Origin: Candidatus Limivivens intestinipullorum | GTDB taxonomy: Bacteria; Bacillota; Clostridia; Lachnospirales; Lachnospiraceae | Reading direction: 5' to 3' | Assembly: GCA_018711185.1 (NCBI GenBank) | Contig: DVIQ01000046.1 | Coordinates: 1-39,602, forward strand | Length of the DNA: 39,602 nt | Shown: one piece after another, positions 15,378 to 23,880 of the stretch | How the letters are laid out: each line of letters opens with the position of its first letter | How positions within the stretch are numbered: position 1 is the first letter of the stretch | Program-made: the position numbers and the translations under genes | The notes under the pieces: model-generated | What the model was told of the DNA's origin: nothing | Databases searched by the model: none | Seen by the model: the letters and a program-made list of their open reading frames with translations, nothing else

Positions 15378-17897
15378 TCAGATCCCCAACGCCGCTCTCT
15401 TCTCATCGATCCGCGCAAGCATCGCGTCGCCCAGCTTCTCAATGTCTGTCTCAATGGTATACGCGGCTTCCACCCAGTCCCGGATGCCCTCGGTGAGCCA
15501 CCATACCATTTGATCTGAGCCGGTTACCTGGGGTTCCACTCCCAGAAACGTATCGATTCCCGTGGCCACCACGTAGTTTCCAATGGATACCGCCTTTTCC
15601 GACATCCACTCCGGCGCGCAGCCCACCAGGGGAAGCTGAGAGATGTTCAGCCCGGAGTCCTTCGCGAGGCGGGACGCCAGCACAACCATTCTGGAAATAT
15701 CCACGCAGGAACCCATATGTAAAACCGGCGGAATATCCAGAAGCTCACAGACTCTTTTTAAGCCCGCACCGCAGAGATTTCTGGCCTCCTTGTCCATCAG
15801 TCCCGCTCTGGCGGCCGCCTGGGCGGAACATCCGGACAGAATCACAAGCACATCGTTGGCGATCATCTTTTTCATCAGCTCGATATGCGCCTGGTCCGCG
15901 CGCACGCGGGGATTGTTGCAGCCCACCATCGCCGCCACACCCCGGATCGCGCCGGAAGTAATGCAATCGATCAGCGGCTTTGTCGTTCCCGCGGTGTCCG
16001 CGTCGGATACACGGTCCAAAGCCTTTATAATGGCCTCCACGGAAAAGCCCACCGTGGCTTTCTGTTTTGTTTTCGGGATATAGACCAGCTCCGGCTTCCG
16101 GTTTACGAAATTCTCCACAGCGGTGCGGACAATTTTCTTCGCGTTTTCCCCCGCGTTTTCTGAGCGGAAGCGGATAAACTCCGAATCCGGCATCTGCGCG
16201 ATGGGAGACGTGGTGATAAATTTGGTGTGGAAACATTTGCTCAAAGGCCCAAGCGCCGGGAAAATACACTGCACATCCACCACAATGGCCTCGCAGGCTC
16301 CCGTAAGCACCACGTTCTCCTGCTGCAGGAAATTTCCGGCCATGGGAATCCCCCGGCGCATAGCCACCTCATTGGATGTACAGCACACACCCGCCACATT
16401 GATGCCCTTGGCTCCCATGGACTTCGCCAACTCGATCATCTCCGGGTCCTCCGAGTAATCGCAGATCATCTCGGAAAGAGACGGATCGTGTCCGTGAACA
16501 ATGATATTGACCATATCCTCTTTCATAACGCCCAGGTTGGCTTCCGTGTCCACCGGCTTGGGCGTTCCGAACATGACGTCAGAAAATTCTGTTCCGCACA
16601 TGGAACCGCCCCACCCGTCGGACATGCCTGAGCGCAGGGCCTGACGCACCAGGGCCTCCGGCTTGCAGGAGTTTCCCATATGGGTCATATGCATGGCCGT
16701 GGAAACCTCCCGGTCAATGGCCCTGGGCTCGATCTCCGCGTCATGCCAAAGCTTCTGGGTATGCTCCGGCGCCCTTTTCAGCCACCGCTGCACGCCGAAG
16801 GGCTTTCCGTACTCTAAAAGGGCCAGCTCCGACATTTCGTGAGCCAGATCGTAAATATCCTTTCCCTCTGTCTCCACGCCCCATTCTTTCGCGATGCGCA
16901 GAAGCTTCTCCGGATCTTTCACCTTATAATTTCCGTCCGGCGCGACCGTATGCAGGGTACGGCAGATTTCCCGTCCGTGATCGGAATGGGTGGCGGCTCC
17001 GCCTGCCGTAAAGCGCAGGAAATTCCTTCCCGCGATTCCGTGAGCGTCGCAGCCGCAGATTCCTCTGGGCGCCTTCGGCGTAATCCGGCAGATCAGAAAA
17101 ACCTCCCAGGAAAAGGAATCCTCCAGGGGAATCACCTTTAAGCCCTGCTTGGACATGTCCTCGCTGATCCGGTTCACAATCACGGAAATTCCCCGCTTCT
17201 GCGCCGTAAGCTTATGACAGAGGCTGAAGCCGCTGGTGCAGTAAATAACATTCGCCTCAAAGCCCGCGCGCCGGCAGCTTTCTTTCACCAGATCGTGAAT
17301 CTTAAACATGTGGGATTCCAGAATCAGCGGCTCTCCCGCCAGATCGGAGAAGGACGCCGTTTCCCTGTCGGCCAGGGGATGTCCCTCATACACCAGCAGA
17401 CTTACCTGGGAAGAGAAAAGCGGCGTAAGCTCCAGCTCCCGGCTGTTTATCGGTCCGATTCCAAAGCCGATATCATAATTTCCCGCAAGGATTTCCTTCT
17501 CCACATAGGCGTCCGGATACTCCATGTAATCCAGGCTCATCCCCGGATTTTCCCGTTCAAAGTTCAGCACAAAATCCGGCCCCATAATCCGGAAAACCCC
17601 GTAGGCGCTGCACACCCGCAGAAGTCCCCGCTCCTGCTGCCGCATCTTTTTGATCTCCGCGCAAAGCTCCCGGTTTTCCTCCAGTAGCGGCTTCGCGTGG
17701 CGCAGAAGGCATTCTCCGTAGGGCGTCAGCAAAACCCCGTTCGGCGTCCGTTCCAGAAGCGGCACTCCAAGCTCCCCTTCCAGGGCCTTTATCCCCCGGC
17801 TCAGACCCTGGGGCGTGATAAACAGATTCGACGCGGCTTTCGTAATGCTGCCGCAGCGGCAGATTTCCTGGAACCATTGCAAGGTTTTTATGTCCAT
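15378..17897 (-). pseudogene. In-frame LysR regulator / CO dehydrogenase (CooS) chimera
   Basis: One 839-residue open frame joins two unrelated proteins. Residues 1 to about 278 are a LysR regulator (winged helix TLQWFQEICRCGSITKAASN, then the ligand domain) that lacks only its last residues. From about 17064 onward the frame continues as CooS, the anaerobic Ni-Fe CO dehydrogenase. CooS has lost its first 60-70 residues, which hold the D-cluster and most B-cluster cysteines, and starts at GICGCDAHGIAGRN. C-cluster ligands look kept (HGHDPS, GVCCTSNE, MVGCNNPR, LSGCSAQ, GSCVDISR). The start is set by GGGGAG 7 nt before the ATG at 17897. A deletion fusion is the simplest reading; CO oxidation is not expected. 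Confidence 0.85.
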
Positions 17898-17916
17898 AAA
17901 CATTCTCCCCTTTCCT

Positions 17917-17935
17917 GGTTCACCCTCGCTGAACC
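17917..17935. repeat. GGTTCA palindrome
   Basis: GGTTCA (17917-17922) and TGAACC (17930-17935) lie between the LysR ribosome site and the ATPase stop codon. A short member of the same family as the other GGTTCAGC palindromes. Confidence 0.5.
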
Positions 17936-17939
17936 ATTT

Positions 17940-19268
17940 CTACAAAAACGGGACCATATATACCGGAAGCATCAAAATATCTTTGTCCTTTTGCAAATCC
18001 TTGGTGTAAATAAGATACTTGTCTAAAATCCGATCGGAATATTTTTCCGAAAACTTATCCAGAGACGCATGGGTCTTGTAGCCCGACGACTTCACCTCAA
18101 TCGGACAGATTTTATTTTTTTTGGACAGCAAGAAATCAATTTCATAATTACGCCTTGTCTTTTCGTTTTGAAAAGTATAATAAAAAAGTTCATAACCGTT
18201 TGCGGTAAGCATCTGCGCAACCACATTTTCATACAAATATCCTAAATTCACGGACAGTCTGTCATTCAGCAGCTTCTCGTATATGATATTTTCCGTGAAA
18301 TCTTTATCTTTAAACACAAGCGTCGTAAACAAGCCGGTATCCGCCAGAAAAAGCTTAAATCTTCCCAGATCCTTCTGACTTGACATTCCCGCATTCGGAT
18401 CATTGGCATGATAAGCCGCGATCACCGTTTTTGAATCCTTCATTTCCGCAATCAATTCCAGGATACTGTCAGCCCTTTCATTTGCCAGTACGCTGGAAAC
18501 CTGATACCTTGAGGCATTTTTATTCAGTTCCGCCGGAATTGAGTCAAACAGTAGGGAGATTTTCCCCGTAGCGTCTATTTTCCTGAAGTCGTCCTCATAC
18601 AGATTCAAAATATCTCTTTTTACCGCATCCACCATTTTAAAATTATTTGTCCGTAAATATTCGTCTACCGCCTGCGGCATTCCGCCAATCAGCATATACA
18701 GCCTGAAATCCCTCATTAACTTTCGATTCATTGACTCGCCCACGGATTTCCGGCGCTCAAAAAGGCCTCTCAGTAAATTTGCCGTGGTTTTGTCTCCCAA
18801 AGCCCAGAGAAACTCTTCGTAATCCATAGGATACATGCTGATTTTCCGTTCCTCGCTGGGTATCAGTATATCTTTGATATTTTTTTTGATTGAAATAAGA
18901 GATCCTGTTTCTATATAGTCATATCTTCCATCTTTTACCAAAGCTTTGACAGCCTGCCTTGCCAGAGGAAACAGCTGTACTTCATCAAAAATAATCAGCG
19001 ATCTGCGCTCCGTAAGATCCACCCGGTATTGGAGCTGAAGCTGCAGGAAAAAAAAGTTCAGATCTGAAAGATCCTGGAAAAGCTCTTTTACCGTCCTGGA
19101 CGCCGTGGAAAAATCAATTAAAATATAGCTTTCATATTCTCTTTTTCCAAACTCTTCCACTACCGTTGATTTTCCCACGCGTCTGGCGCCTTCAATCAGC
19201 AATGCGGTTCTCCCCTGAGATTCCTCCTTCCACTGAAGCAGGCGATCATAAATTTTTCTTCTGAACAA
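17940..19268 (-). CDS. AAA ATPase with DUF4143 domain
   Basis: A 442-residue ATPase of a family common in gut anaerobes and of unknown role. The Walker A motif is GARRVGKS (27-34) and Walker B is SLIIFDEVQ near residue 97. The C-terminal DUF4143 region ends with a nuclease-like pattern, NYEIDFLLS and CPIEVKSS. I accept a TTG start at 19268 because GGAGG lies 9 nt upstream and the sequence begins at the family's usual point (FRRKIYDRLLQWK). It is monocistronic, with three phased repeats over its promoter. Confidence 0.85.
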   Translation of the reverse strand: MFRRKIYDRLLQWKEESQGRTALLIEGARRVGKSTVVEEFGKREYESYILIDFSTASRTVKELFQDLSDLNFFFLQLQLQYRVDLTERRSLIIFDEVQLFPLARQAVKALVKDGRYDYIETGSLISIKKNIKDILIPSEERKISMYPMDYEEFLWALGDKTTANLLRGLFERRKSVGESMNRKLMRDFRLYMLIGGMPQAVDEYLRTNNFKMVDAVKRDILNLYEDDFRKIDATGKISLLFDSIPAELNKNASRYQVSSVLANERADSILELIAEMKDSKTVIAAYHANDPNAGMSSQKDLGRFKLFLADTGLFTTLVFKDKDFTENIIYEKLLNDRLSVNLGYLYENVVAQMLTANGYELFYYTFQNEKTRRNYEIDFLLSKKNKICPIEVKSSGYKTHASLDKFSEKYSDRILDKYLIYTKDLQKDKDILMLPVYMVPFL

Positions 19269-19291
19269 ATCCGCATCCCTCCTTTTTTTAC

Positions 19292-19320
19292 AGTATACGC
19301 AAAATCGCTGTTTTTATCAA
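19292..19320 (-). promoter_or_regulatory. Promoter of the DUF4143 ATPase gene
   Basis: Minus strand TTGATA (19315-19320), 17-nt spacer, TATACT (19292-19297). The spacer is occupied by the first of three operator-like repeats. Confidence 0.75.
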
Positions 19321-19383
19321 GCCGTTTTCCTTCAGAATCGCTGTTTTTATTTTGCATTTTTCCTGCAAAATCGCTGTTTTTAT
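19299..19383. repeat. Three 19-nt direct repeats at exactly 33-nt spacing
   Basis: Copies at 19299-19317, 19332-19350 and 19365-19383 share AATCGCTGTTTTTAT; the first and third are identical and the second differs at two positions. Each has weak dyad symmetry (AAAA..GC..TTTT). The period of 33 nt is about three helical turns, so a bound protein would sit on nearly the same face. The first copy fills the promoter spacer, as expected of an operator array. Confidence 0.75.
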
Positions 19384-19405
19384 TTTGTACCTCTCAAATA
19401 TGCTT

Positions 19406-19457
19406 CAGGAGTGCAAAATTCCATCGCCGCAGGCGATTTTAAATGGATTTTGCAATG
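19406..19457. repeat. Nested-hairpin module of the composite element
   Basis: Begins CAGGAGTGCAAAAT and is nearly identical to 10153-10204: an outer GCAAAAT.CC/GGATTTTGC stem around ATCGCC GCA GGCGAT. It lies between the ATPase promoter array and the AraC remnant, without the flanking modules. Confidence 0.75.
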
Positions 19458-19500
19458 TTGCATCCAATCCAATTTCCCGCAGATACGCCCGGAGAGATAA

Positions 19501-19705
19501 TTATCCACCTCCCCGTTCCCCCTGCACCTCCCTGCAGTACTGGCTAGGCGTCTTCCCCACCCGGCTTCGAAACAGCCGACTGAAATAAAACTGATCCGGT
19601 ATCCCCACCATGCCCGCCACATCCTTCACGAAAAGATCCGGATTCTCCCGGAACAGCTCGCAGGCGCGCTCAATCCGGTAGCCGGTGAGGTACTCGTTGA
19701 AGCTT
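19501..19705 (-). pseudogene. AraC-family regulator, C-terminal remnant
   Basis: The minus strand encodes FNEYLTGYRIERACELFREN, VKDVAGMVGIPDQFYFSRLF and VGKTPSQYCREVQ before a stop at 19501-19503. This is the second helix-turn-helix of an AraC-type regulator. Everything upstream of the first helix is gone and the sequence turns AT-rich beyond 19705. Confidence 0.8.
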
Positions 19706-20025
19706 TATCATCTCTATTATTTTATCAATCTCCCACTTTTTCAGCAACCAATGTTTTTCGCATTCCAATTTCTGTCATTTTTAAAGATTTGTCTATTTTT
19801 TTTACACATCCCCCCTTTTGTCCATACAAAGGAAGAAATGTGAAAGTAGTCTCTAGTCTCCTTTTTTGCTAAACTTAACTCAGTTGGAGCGGATGAATAC
19901 CCCAGCGTTGAACGGTCATTTACAGATAATTTCAGTCACTGTGATGGTACTGAACAGTGAAGAGTTTGTAACGGTTCAGCAGGACTGAATGGTTACACGA
20001 ATTTTAAAAGAAAGGATAAAAGGTT
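19706..20025 (+). promoter_or_regulatory. Region upstream of ftsH
   Basis: No gene is seen in this AT-rich 320 nt. TGCTAAACT (19867-19875) is a possible extended -10 for ftsH without a clear -35. A dyad TTCAGT...ACTGAA lies near 19931-19955. Confidence 0.3.
19968..19996. repeat. GTAACGGTTCAG palindrome before ftsH
   Basis: GTAACGGTTCAG (19968-19979) faces CTGAATGGTTAC (19985-19996) with two mismatches. It ends 30 nt before the ftsH start and would lie in its 5' leader. Confidence 0.65.
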
Positions 20026-21837
20026 ATGAATGAAGTAAAAACCCCAAAAAAACCTTTGATTTACTATTATGTCATTGCCATGCTGGTTTTGCTGCTCATT
20101 AATTTCCTTCTGGTTCCCTGGCTGGCGCAGAGGGAAATCCTGGAGGTGGATTACGGCACCTTCATCACCATGACGAACGAAAAGCAAATCGGTCAGGTGG
20201 AAGTGCAGGAACAGGAAAATCAGATTTTGTTTACCAACAAAGACAACACCGCCATTTATAAAACCGGTATGATGGACGACCCGCTTCTGACCGAACGGCT
20301 TTATGAATCCGGTGCTAAGTTTTCCGGTGAAATCATCGAGCAGGCTTCTCCCCTTGTAACCTTCCTGGTCTCCTGGGTGCTTCCCATCGTGATCTTTATC
20401 GGTCTGGGGCAGTATATGACGAAAAAGCTTATGCAGAGGGCCGGCGGTCCAAACGCCATGTCCTTTGGCAAAAGCAACGCGAAAATCTATGTGAAATCCT
20501 CTGACGGCATTCATTTTTCCGATGTGGCAGGGGAAGACGAAGCAAAAGAAAATCTGACGGAAATCGTGGACTATCTTCACAATCCCGGAAAATATAAGGA
20601 AATCGGAGCCTCCATGCCAAAAGGCGTCCTTCTTGTGGGTCCTCCCGGAACCGGTAAAACCATGCTGGCGAAGGCCGTGGCAGGCGAGGCGAACGTTCCG
20701 TTCTTCTCCATGTCCGGTTCGGAATTTGTAGAGATGTTCGTGGGCCTTGGAGCCTCGAAAGTCCGGGATTTGTTTAAGCAGGCAAAGGAAAAAGCGCCCT
20801 GTATCGTCTTCATTGACGAGATCGACGCCATCGGCAAAAAACGTGACGGCCGCGTCGGCGGAAACGATGAGCAGGAGCAGACCCTGAACCAGCTCCTGAC
20901 GGAGATGGACGGATTTGAGGGAAACAGCGGCGTGATTATCCTGGCCGCCACAAACCGTCCGGAGTCCCTTGACCCGGCCCTCACCCGGCCCGGCCGTTTC
21001 GATCGCCGTGTTCCCGTAGAGCTTCCGGACCTGAAGGGCCGCGAAGAAATCCTGAAGGTACACGCGAAGAAAATCAAAGTGGCCGATGATGTGGACTTTT
21101 CCAAGATTGCCCGTATGGCTTCCGGCGCTTCCGGAGCCGAGCTGGCAAATATCGTAAACGAGGCGGCCCTGAGAGCTGTCCGGGACGGCCGCAAATACGC
21201 CACCCAGGCGGACCTTGAGGAGAGCATCGAAGTGGTTATCGCCGGATACCAGAAGAAAAACGCCATCCTCACAGACAAGGAAAAGATGATCGTTTCCTAT
21301 CACGAAGTTGGTCATGCCCTGGTAGCCGCCAAGCAGTCAAATTCCGCCCCGGTTCAGAAAATTACGATTGTGCCCCGTACCTCCGGAGCCCTGGGCTACA
21401 CCATGCAGGTGGATGAAGGAAACCATTATCTGATGTCCAAAGAGGAGATTGAAAACAAGATCGCCACGCTTACCGGCGGCCGCGCGGCCGAGGAAGTCAT
21501 CTTCGGCTCTGTCACCACCGGTGCCTCCAACGACATCGAGCAGGCCACTAAGCTTGCCCGCTCCATGATTACCCGCTATGGCATGAGTGACGATTTCGAT
21601 ATGGTTGCCATGGAAACCGTCAACAACCAGTATCTCGGCGGGGACACCTCCCTGGCCTGCTCCGCCCAGACCCAGGCGGAAATCGATAAAAAGGTGGTTG
21701 AGCTGGTTAAGAAACAGCATGAAAAGGCAATTCAGATTCTTCTGGAAAACCGTGAGAAGCTGGATGAAATCGCCCGCTATCTGTACGACAAAGAAACCAT
21801 TACCGGTGAGGAGTTCATGTCCATTCTGAATGCTTGA
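20026..21837 (+). CDS. ftsH: ATP-dependent zinc metalloprotease FtsH
   Basis: A 603-residue membrane-anchored AAA protease that degrades misfolded and regulatory proteins. Two membrane helices (about 11-31 and 109-129) flank a short extracytoplasmic domain. The AAA domain has Walker A GPPGTGKT (205-212), Walker B FIDEID (263-268) and the pore loop MFVG. The zinc site is HEVGH (426-430), a mild variant of the usual HEAGH, with the third ligand in the ASNDIEQAT segment. The C-terminus is short, without the long tail of some FtsH. AAAGGATAAAAGG precedes the ATG. It may be one of several FtsH paralogues, since it is not beside tilS or hpt. Confidence 0.95.
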   Translation: MNEVKTPKKPLIYYYVIAMLVLLLINFLLVPWLAQREILEVDYGTFITMTNEKQIGQVEVQEQENQILFTNKDNTAIYKTGMMDDPLLTERLYESGAKFSGEIIEQASPLVTFLVSWVLPIVIFIGLGQYMTKKLMQRAGGPNAMSFGKSNAKIYVKSSDGIHFSDVAGEDEAKENLTEIVDYLHNPGKYKEIGASMPKGVLLVGPPGTGKTMLAKAVAGEANVPFFSMSGSEFVEMFVGLGASKVRDLFKQAKEKAPCIVFIDEIDAIGKKRDGRVGGNDEQEQTLNQLLTEMDGFEGNSGVIILAATNRPESLDPALTRPGRFDRRVPVELPDLKGREEILKVHAKKIKVADDVDFSKIARMASGASGAELANIVNEAALRAVRDGRKYATQADLEESIEVVIAGYQKKNAILTDKEKMIVSYHEVGHALVAAKQSNSAPVQKITIVPRTSGALGYTMQVDEGNHYLMSKEEIENKIATLTGGRAAEEVIFGSVTTGASNDIEQATKLARSMITRYGMSDDFDMVAMETVNNQYLGGDTSLACSAQTQAEIDKKVVELVKKQHEKAIQILLENREKLDEIARYLYDKETITGEEFMSILNA

Positions 21838-21848
21838 CCTCGACCGGA

Positions 21849-21893
21849 AATTTGCAGCAATTCAGCCATGCGGAACCGCTGCGGAAAATTTTT
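21849..21893. repeat. Imperfect dyad after ftsH
   Basis: AATTTGCAGC..TTCAGC and GCGGAA..GCTGCGGAAAATTT form an imperfect dyad around CAT. It is followed by TTTT and could also end ftsH transcripts. Confidence 0.45.
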
Positions 21894-21930
21894 GTAAATC
21901 CAATCCTCTGCCTTATTGCGGCACCGAAGT

Positions 21931-21958
21931 CAAGCGGACATGCAAGCATGTCCGCTTG
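21931..21958. repeat. Perfect 13-bp inverted repeat
   Basis: CAAGCGGACATGC (21931-21943) and GCATGTCCGCTTG (21946-21958) are separated by AA. The arms are exact, which suggests recent spread or selection. A different arm sequence from the GGTTCAGC family but a similar intergenic position. Confidence 0.7.
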
Positions 21959-22043
21959 GCTCGTTGCTCACGGGAATCAGGCGGGGGATTTTTGTGACAG
22001 CGCGGATCCGTCCATGCATATACTGCCGGACCGGGAAAAAAAG

Positions 22044-22065
22044 ATTCAGCAGGGCTGAATGTTAC
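22044..22065. repeat. ATTCAGC palindrome ending in GTTAC
   Basis: ATTCAGC (22044-22050) and GCTGAAT (22054-22060) are followed by GTTAC. Located 53 nt before the spmA start. Confidence 0.55.
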
Positions 22066-22118
22066 ATTTTTTTCTGCTTTGGGACATATATTCATAAAAA
22101 AAACGGAGGCTCCTTCAC

Positions 22119-22736
22119 ATGGACATTTTATGGGGAGGCATGCTTCTGACCGGCATTATCTACGGAGCCTTTGCCGGCACCATGCCTGAAATCACCGACG
22201 CCGTCATCAGCTCCTCCAAGGAAGCCATTACCCTGTGCATCACCATGGCCGGCGTCATGGCGGTGTGGGTGGGAATTATGGAAATCGCCAAAGACAGCGG
22301 CCTGATGGAAAAGCTCGCCAAAGCCATGCGACCGCTGATCCGTTTCCTCTTTCCCAGGATTCCCCAGGGTCATCCCGCCGAGGAACACATCACCGCCAAC
22401 TGCCTTGCCAATTTTCTGGGCCTTGGCTGGGCCGCCACCCCGGCGGGGTTAAAAGCCATGGAAGCCCTGGAAGAGCTTGAGGAAACGCGCAGAGCGGGAC
22501 CGGCGGACGTTCCAGCCGTCCCCCGCGGAACCGCCAGCAACGAAATGTGCAATTTCCTGATTCTGAACATCTCTTCCCTGCAGCTGATCCCGGTCACCAT
22601 CATCGCCTACCGCAGCCAGTACGGCAGCGCCAGTCCCACGGCGGTGGTAGGGCCGGCGATTGTGGCTACGGCGCTGAATACGGTGCTGGCCATTCTGTTT
22701 TGTAAATTTATGGATAAAACAAAGCGGATCATATAG
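22119..22736 (+). CDS. spmA: Spore maturation protein A
   Basis: A 205-residue membrane protein needed in Bacillus for dehydration of the spore core. It has several hydrophobic helices and conserved SpmA stretches: GVMAVWVGIMEIAKDSGL, ANCLANFLGLGWAATPAGLK and SNEMCNFLILNISSLQLIP. Length is normal (about 200). GGAGG lies 9 nt before the ATG. Its usual partner spmB is not next to it; a long hairpin follows instead. Confidence 0.9.
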   Translation: MDILWGGMLLTGIIYGAFAGTMPEITDAVISSSKEAITLCITMAGVMAVWVGIMEIAKDSGLMEKLAKAMRPLIRFLFPRIPQGHPAEEHITANCLANFLGLGWAATPAGLKAMEALEELEETRRAGPADVPAVPRGTASNEMCNFLILNISSLQLIPVTIIAYRSQYGSASPTAVVGPAIVATALNTVLAILFCKFMDKTKRII

Positions 22737-22779
22737 CCGCTTCACCGTTTCCCTGAAAGGTCTTGCATCTCTTCCACGA

Positions 22780-22832
22780 CAGGAAAGTTCCCTGCCTGCT
22801 GCTCTGCGCAGCAAAAACAGGGAACTTTCCTG
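22780..22832. repeat. Long perfect hairpin after spmA
   Basis: CAGGAAAGTTCCCTG (22780-22794) pairs over 15 bp with CAGGGAACTTTCCTG (22818-22832). The loop has a smaller CTGC/GCAG hairpin. No T-run follows directly, so it may end or stabilise the spmA transcript or be a repeat. Confidence 0.6.
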
Positions 22833-22896
22833 GAATCCTTCTGCAATGTATTCGTTTTTATACTGCTGCAATTATGTAAGCTTATTGCAGATTCTC

Positions 22897-22925
22897 GTAA
22901 CGGTTCAGCAGGGCTTAACTATTAC
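22897..22925. repeat. GTAACGGTTCAGC palindrome, decayed right arm
   Basis: GTAACGGTTCAGC followed by GCTTAACTATTAC. It lies between spmA and the truncated gene. Confidence 0.6.
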
Positions 22926-22933
22926 AGATTCTC

Positions 22934-23294
22934 TTATTTCCGCTCAAGATACTGATCAAGAACACAGAGAATATTACTTGTATTTGTCTGATAATGTACA
23001 GCCGATAATTTTGCGGCATCGACATGATTAATGGATTGTTTTGATTTAAACATCGCGGCCTCCGCTTTTTTTTGACTTCCATCAACCTTTTTACCCAGAT
23101 AAACACGTTCAATATCTTTGCAGAACCAGGCAAAATCAGCCCCCCGATTAGCACAGTACCGTTTTGCCTGATTCAAGAAATTCAAATCGTCCGGTTTGCT
23201 GTCATAGTCATCACAGTCAAAGCAATAAATCACTTTGGACCGATTTGTTTTTGAAGTAGAAGCGTATTGAGCCAGCAGTCTCGCAATATCCCGT
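22934..23294 (-). pseudogene. Truncated hypothetical protein, TOPRIM-like tail
   Basis: The coding frame runs from 23294 to 22934 (about 120 residues) and begins abruptly at the edge of a palindromic element. It reads ARLLAQYASTSKTNRSKVIY, then CFDCDDYDS, later DFAWFCKDIERVYLG and AAKLSAVHYQTN. The FDCDD motif after a hydrophobic strand resembles the DxD of TOPRIM/RloB-type proteins, but this is weak. An in-frame stop lies inside the element, so the original N-terminus is lost. A GTG at 23233 lacks a ribosome site. Confidence 0.6.
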
Positions 23295-23437
23295 GTTACT
23301 ATTCACGGCCCTCCGGTCCGTGAATAGTAACATCGCGGATTCATTGAAAATTCGCTTCGCGAATGGAATCCGCTCACGGCTGAATCATCTTCTTACGCCG
23401 CAAACAGCAAATGTTTGCGGCTGCTTTGAATAGTAAC
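23295..23437. repeat. 143-nt composite element with 10-bp terminal inverted repeats
   Basis: Bounded by GTTACTATTC (23295-23304) and GAATAGTAAC (23428-23437), exact inverted repeats. Inside are GTTACTATTCACGG/CCGTGAATAGTAAC; a GCGGATTC/GAATCCGC stem around TTCGC TTC GCGAA; and GCCGCAAACA/TGTTTGCGGC (23397-23406, 23412-23421). The left part recurs at 14824 and the right part at 27349. It adjoins the truncated gene and carries no protein. Confidence 0.8.
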
Positions 23438-23730
23438 CTCAAGTATTCATCTGCGTTAAAGAAAGCTCTTTACAGTTACAGTGTATCACATTCAGAGAGA
23501 AAAATAAATACAAAATGTATTTTTTATCTAAAAGTCTGTCATTGAAAGCAGCATGCATTCCGGGATGCCAAGTACGCCCTCCAGATCTTTCCTGGGCGGT
23601 GGTATGCCTGATTCGCGCGCATATGCAGTTTTGCTTCGTTCTATCCCGATCAAGCGGATGTTCACAATCCATTCCGCGTCCTGCTCATGGCAGCCATACA
23701 AAAGGAGCTGTGAAAAACCATAAAAACAAA
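23438..23730. other. No recognisable gene
   Basis: A minus-strand open frame at 23528-23758 (76 codons) contains QDAEWIVNIRLIGIERSKTA, which looks protein-like, but it has no ribosome site and overlaps a terminator. It may be a remnant of an unknown gene. Confidence 0.3.
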
Positions 23731-23770
23731 GAAGGACCACGGGGCAAAATATGCCCAAGGTCCTTCTTTT
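23731..23770. terminator. Terminator of the phosphonate operon
   Basis: GAAGGACC (23731-23738) pairs with GGTCCTTC (23759-23766), with an inner GGGCA/TGCCC pair. T-rich sequence follows on both strands (TTTTATG on plus, TTTGTTTTTATGG on minus). It lies 115 nt after the last phnE. Confidence 0.75.
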
Positions 23771-23880
23771 ATGTTAAAATTAACTTGCGGTGATAATGAT
23801 TGATACCCCTGCTTCTAACACAAGCCGGCACTTTTGCCAATACTTGTTTCGAATTATCTGGATATCTGTGTAACAGTTCG

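Noticed and set aside
19299..19383. Regularly spaced repeats resembling a small CRISPR array
   Set aside because: The repeats are only 19 nt with 14-nt gaps that are themselves similar, number three, overlap a promoter and have no cas genes nearby.
19993..21315. A 440-codon minus-strand open frame opposite ftsH
   Set aside because: ftsH on plus carries every catalytic motif; the antisense frame has no recognisable domain or ribosome site.
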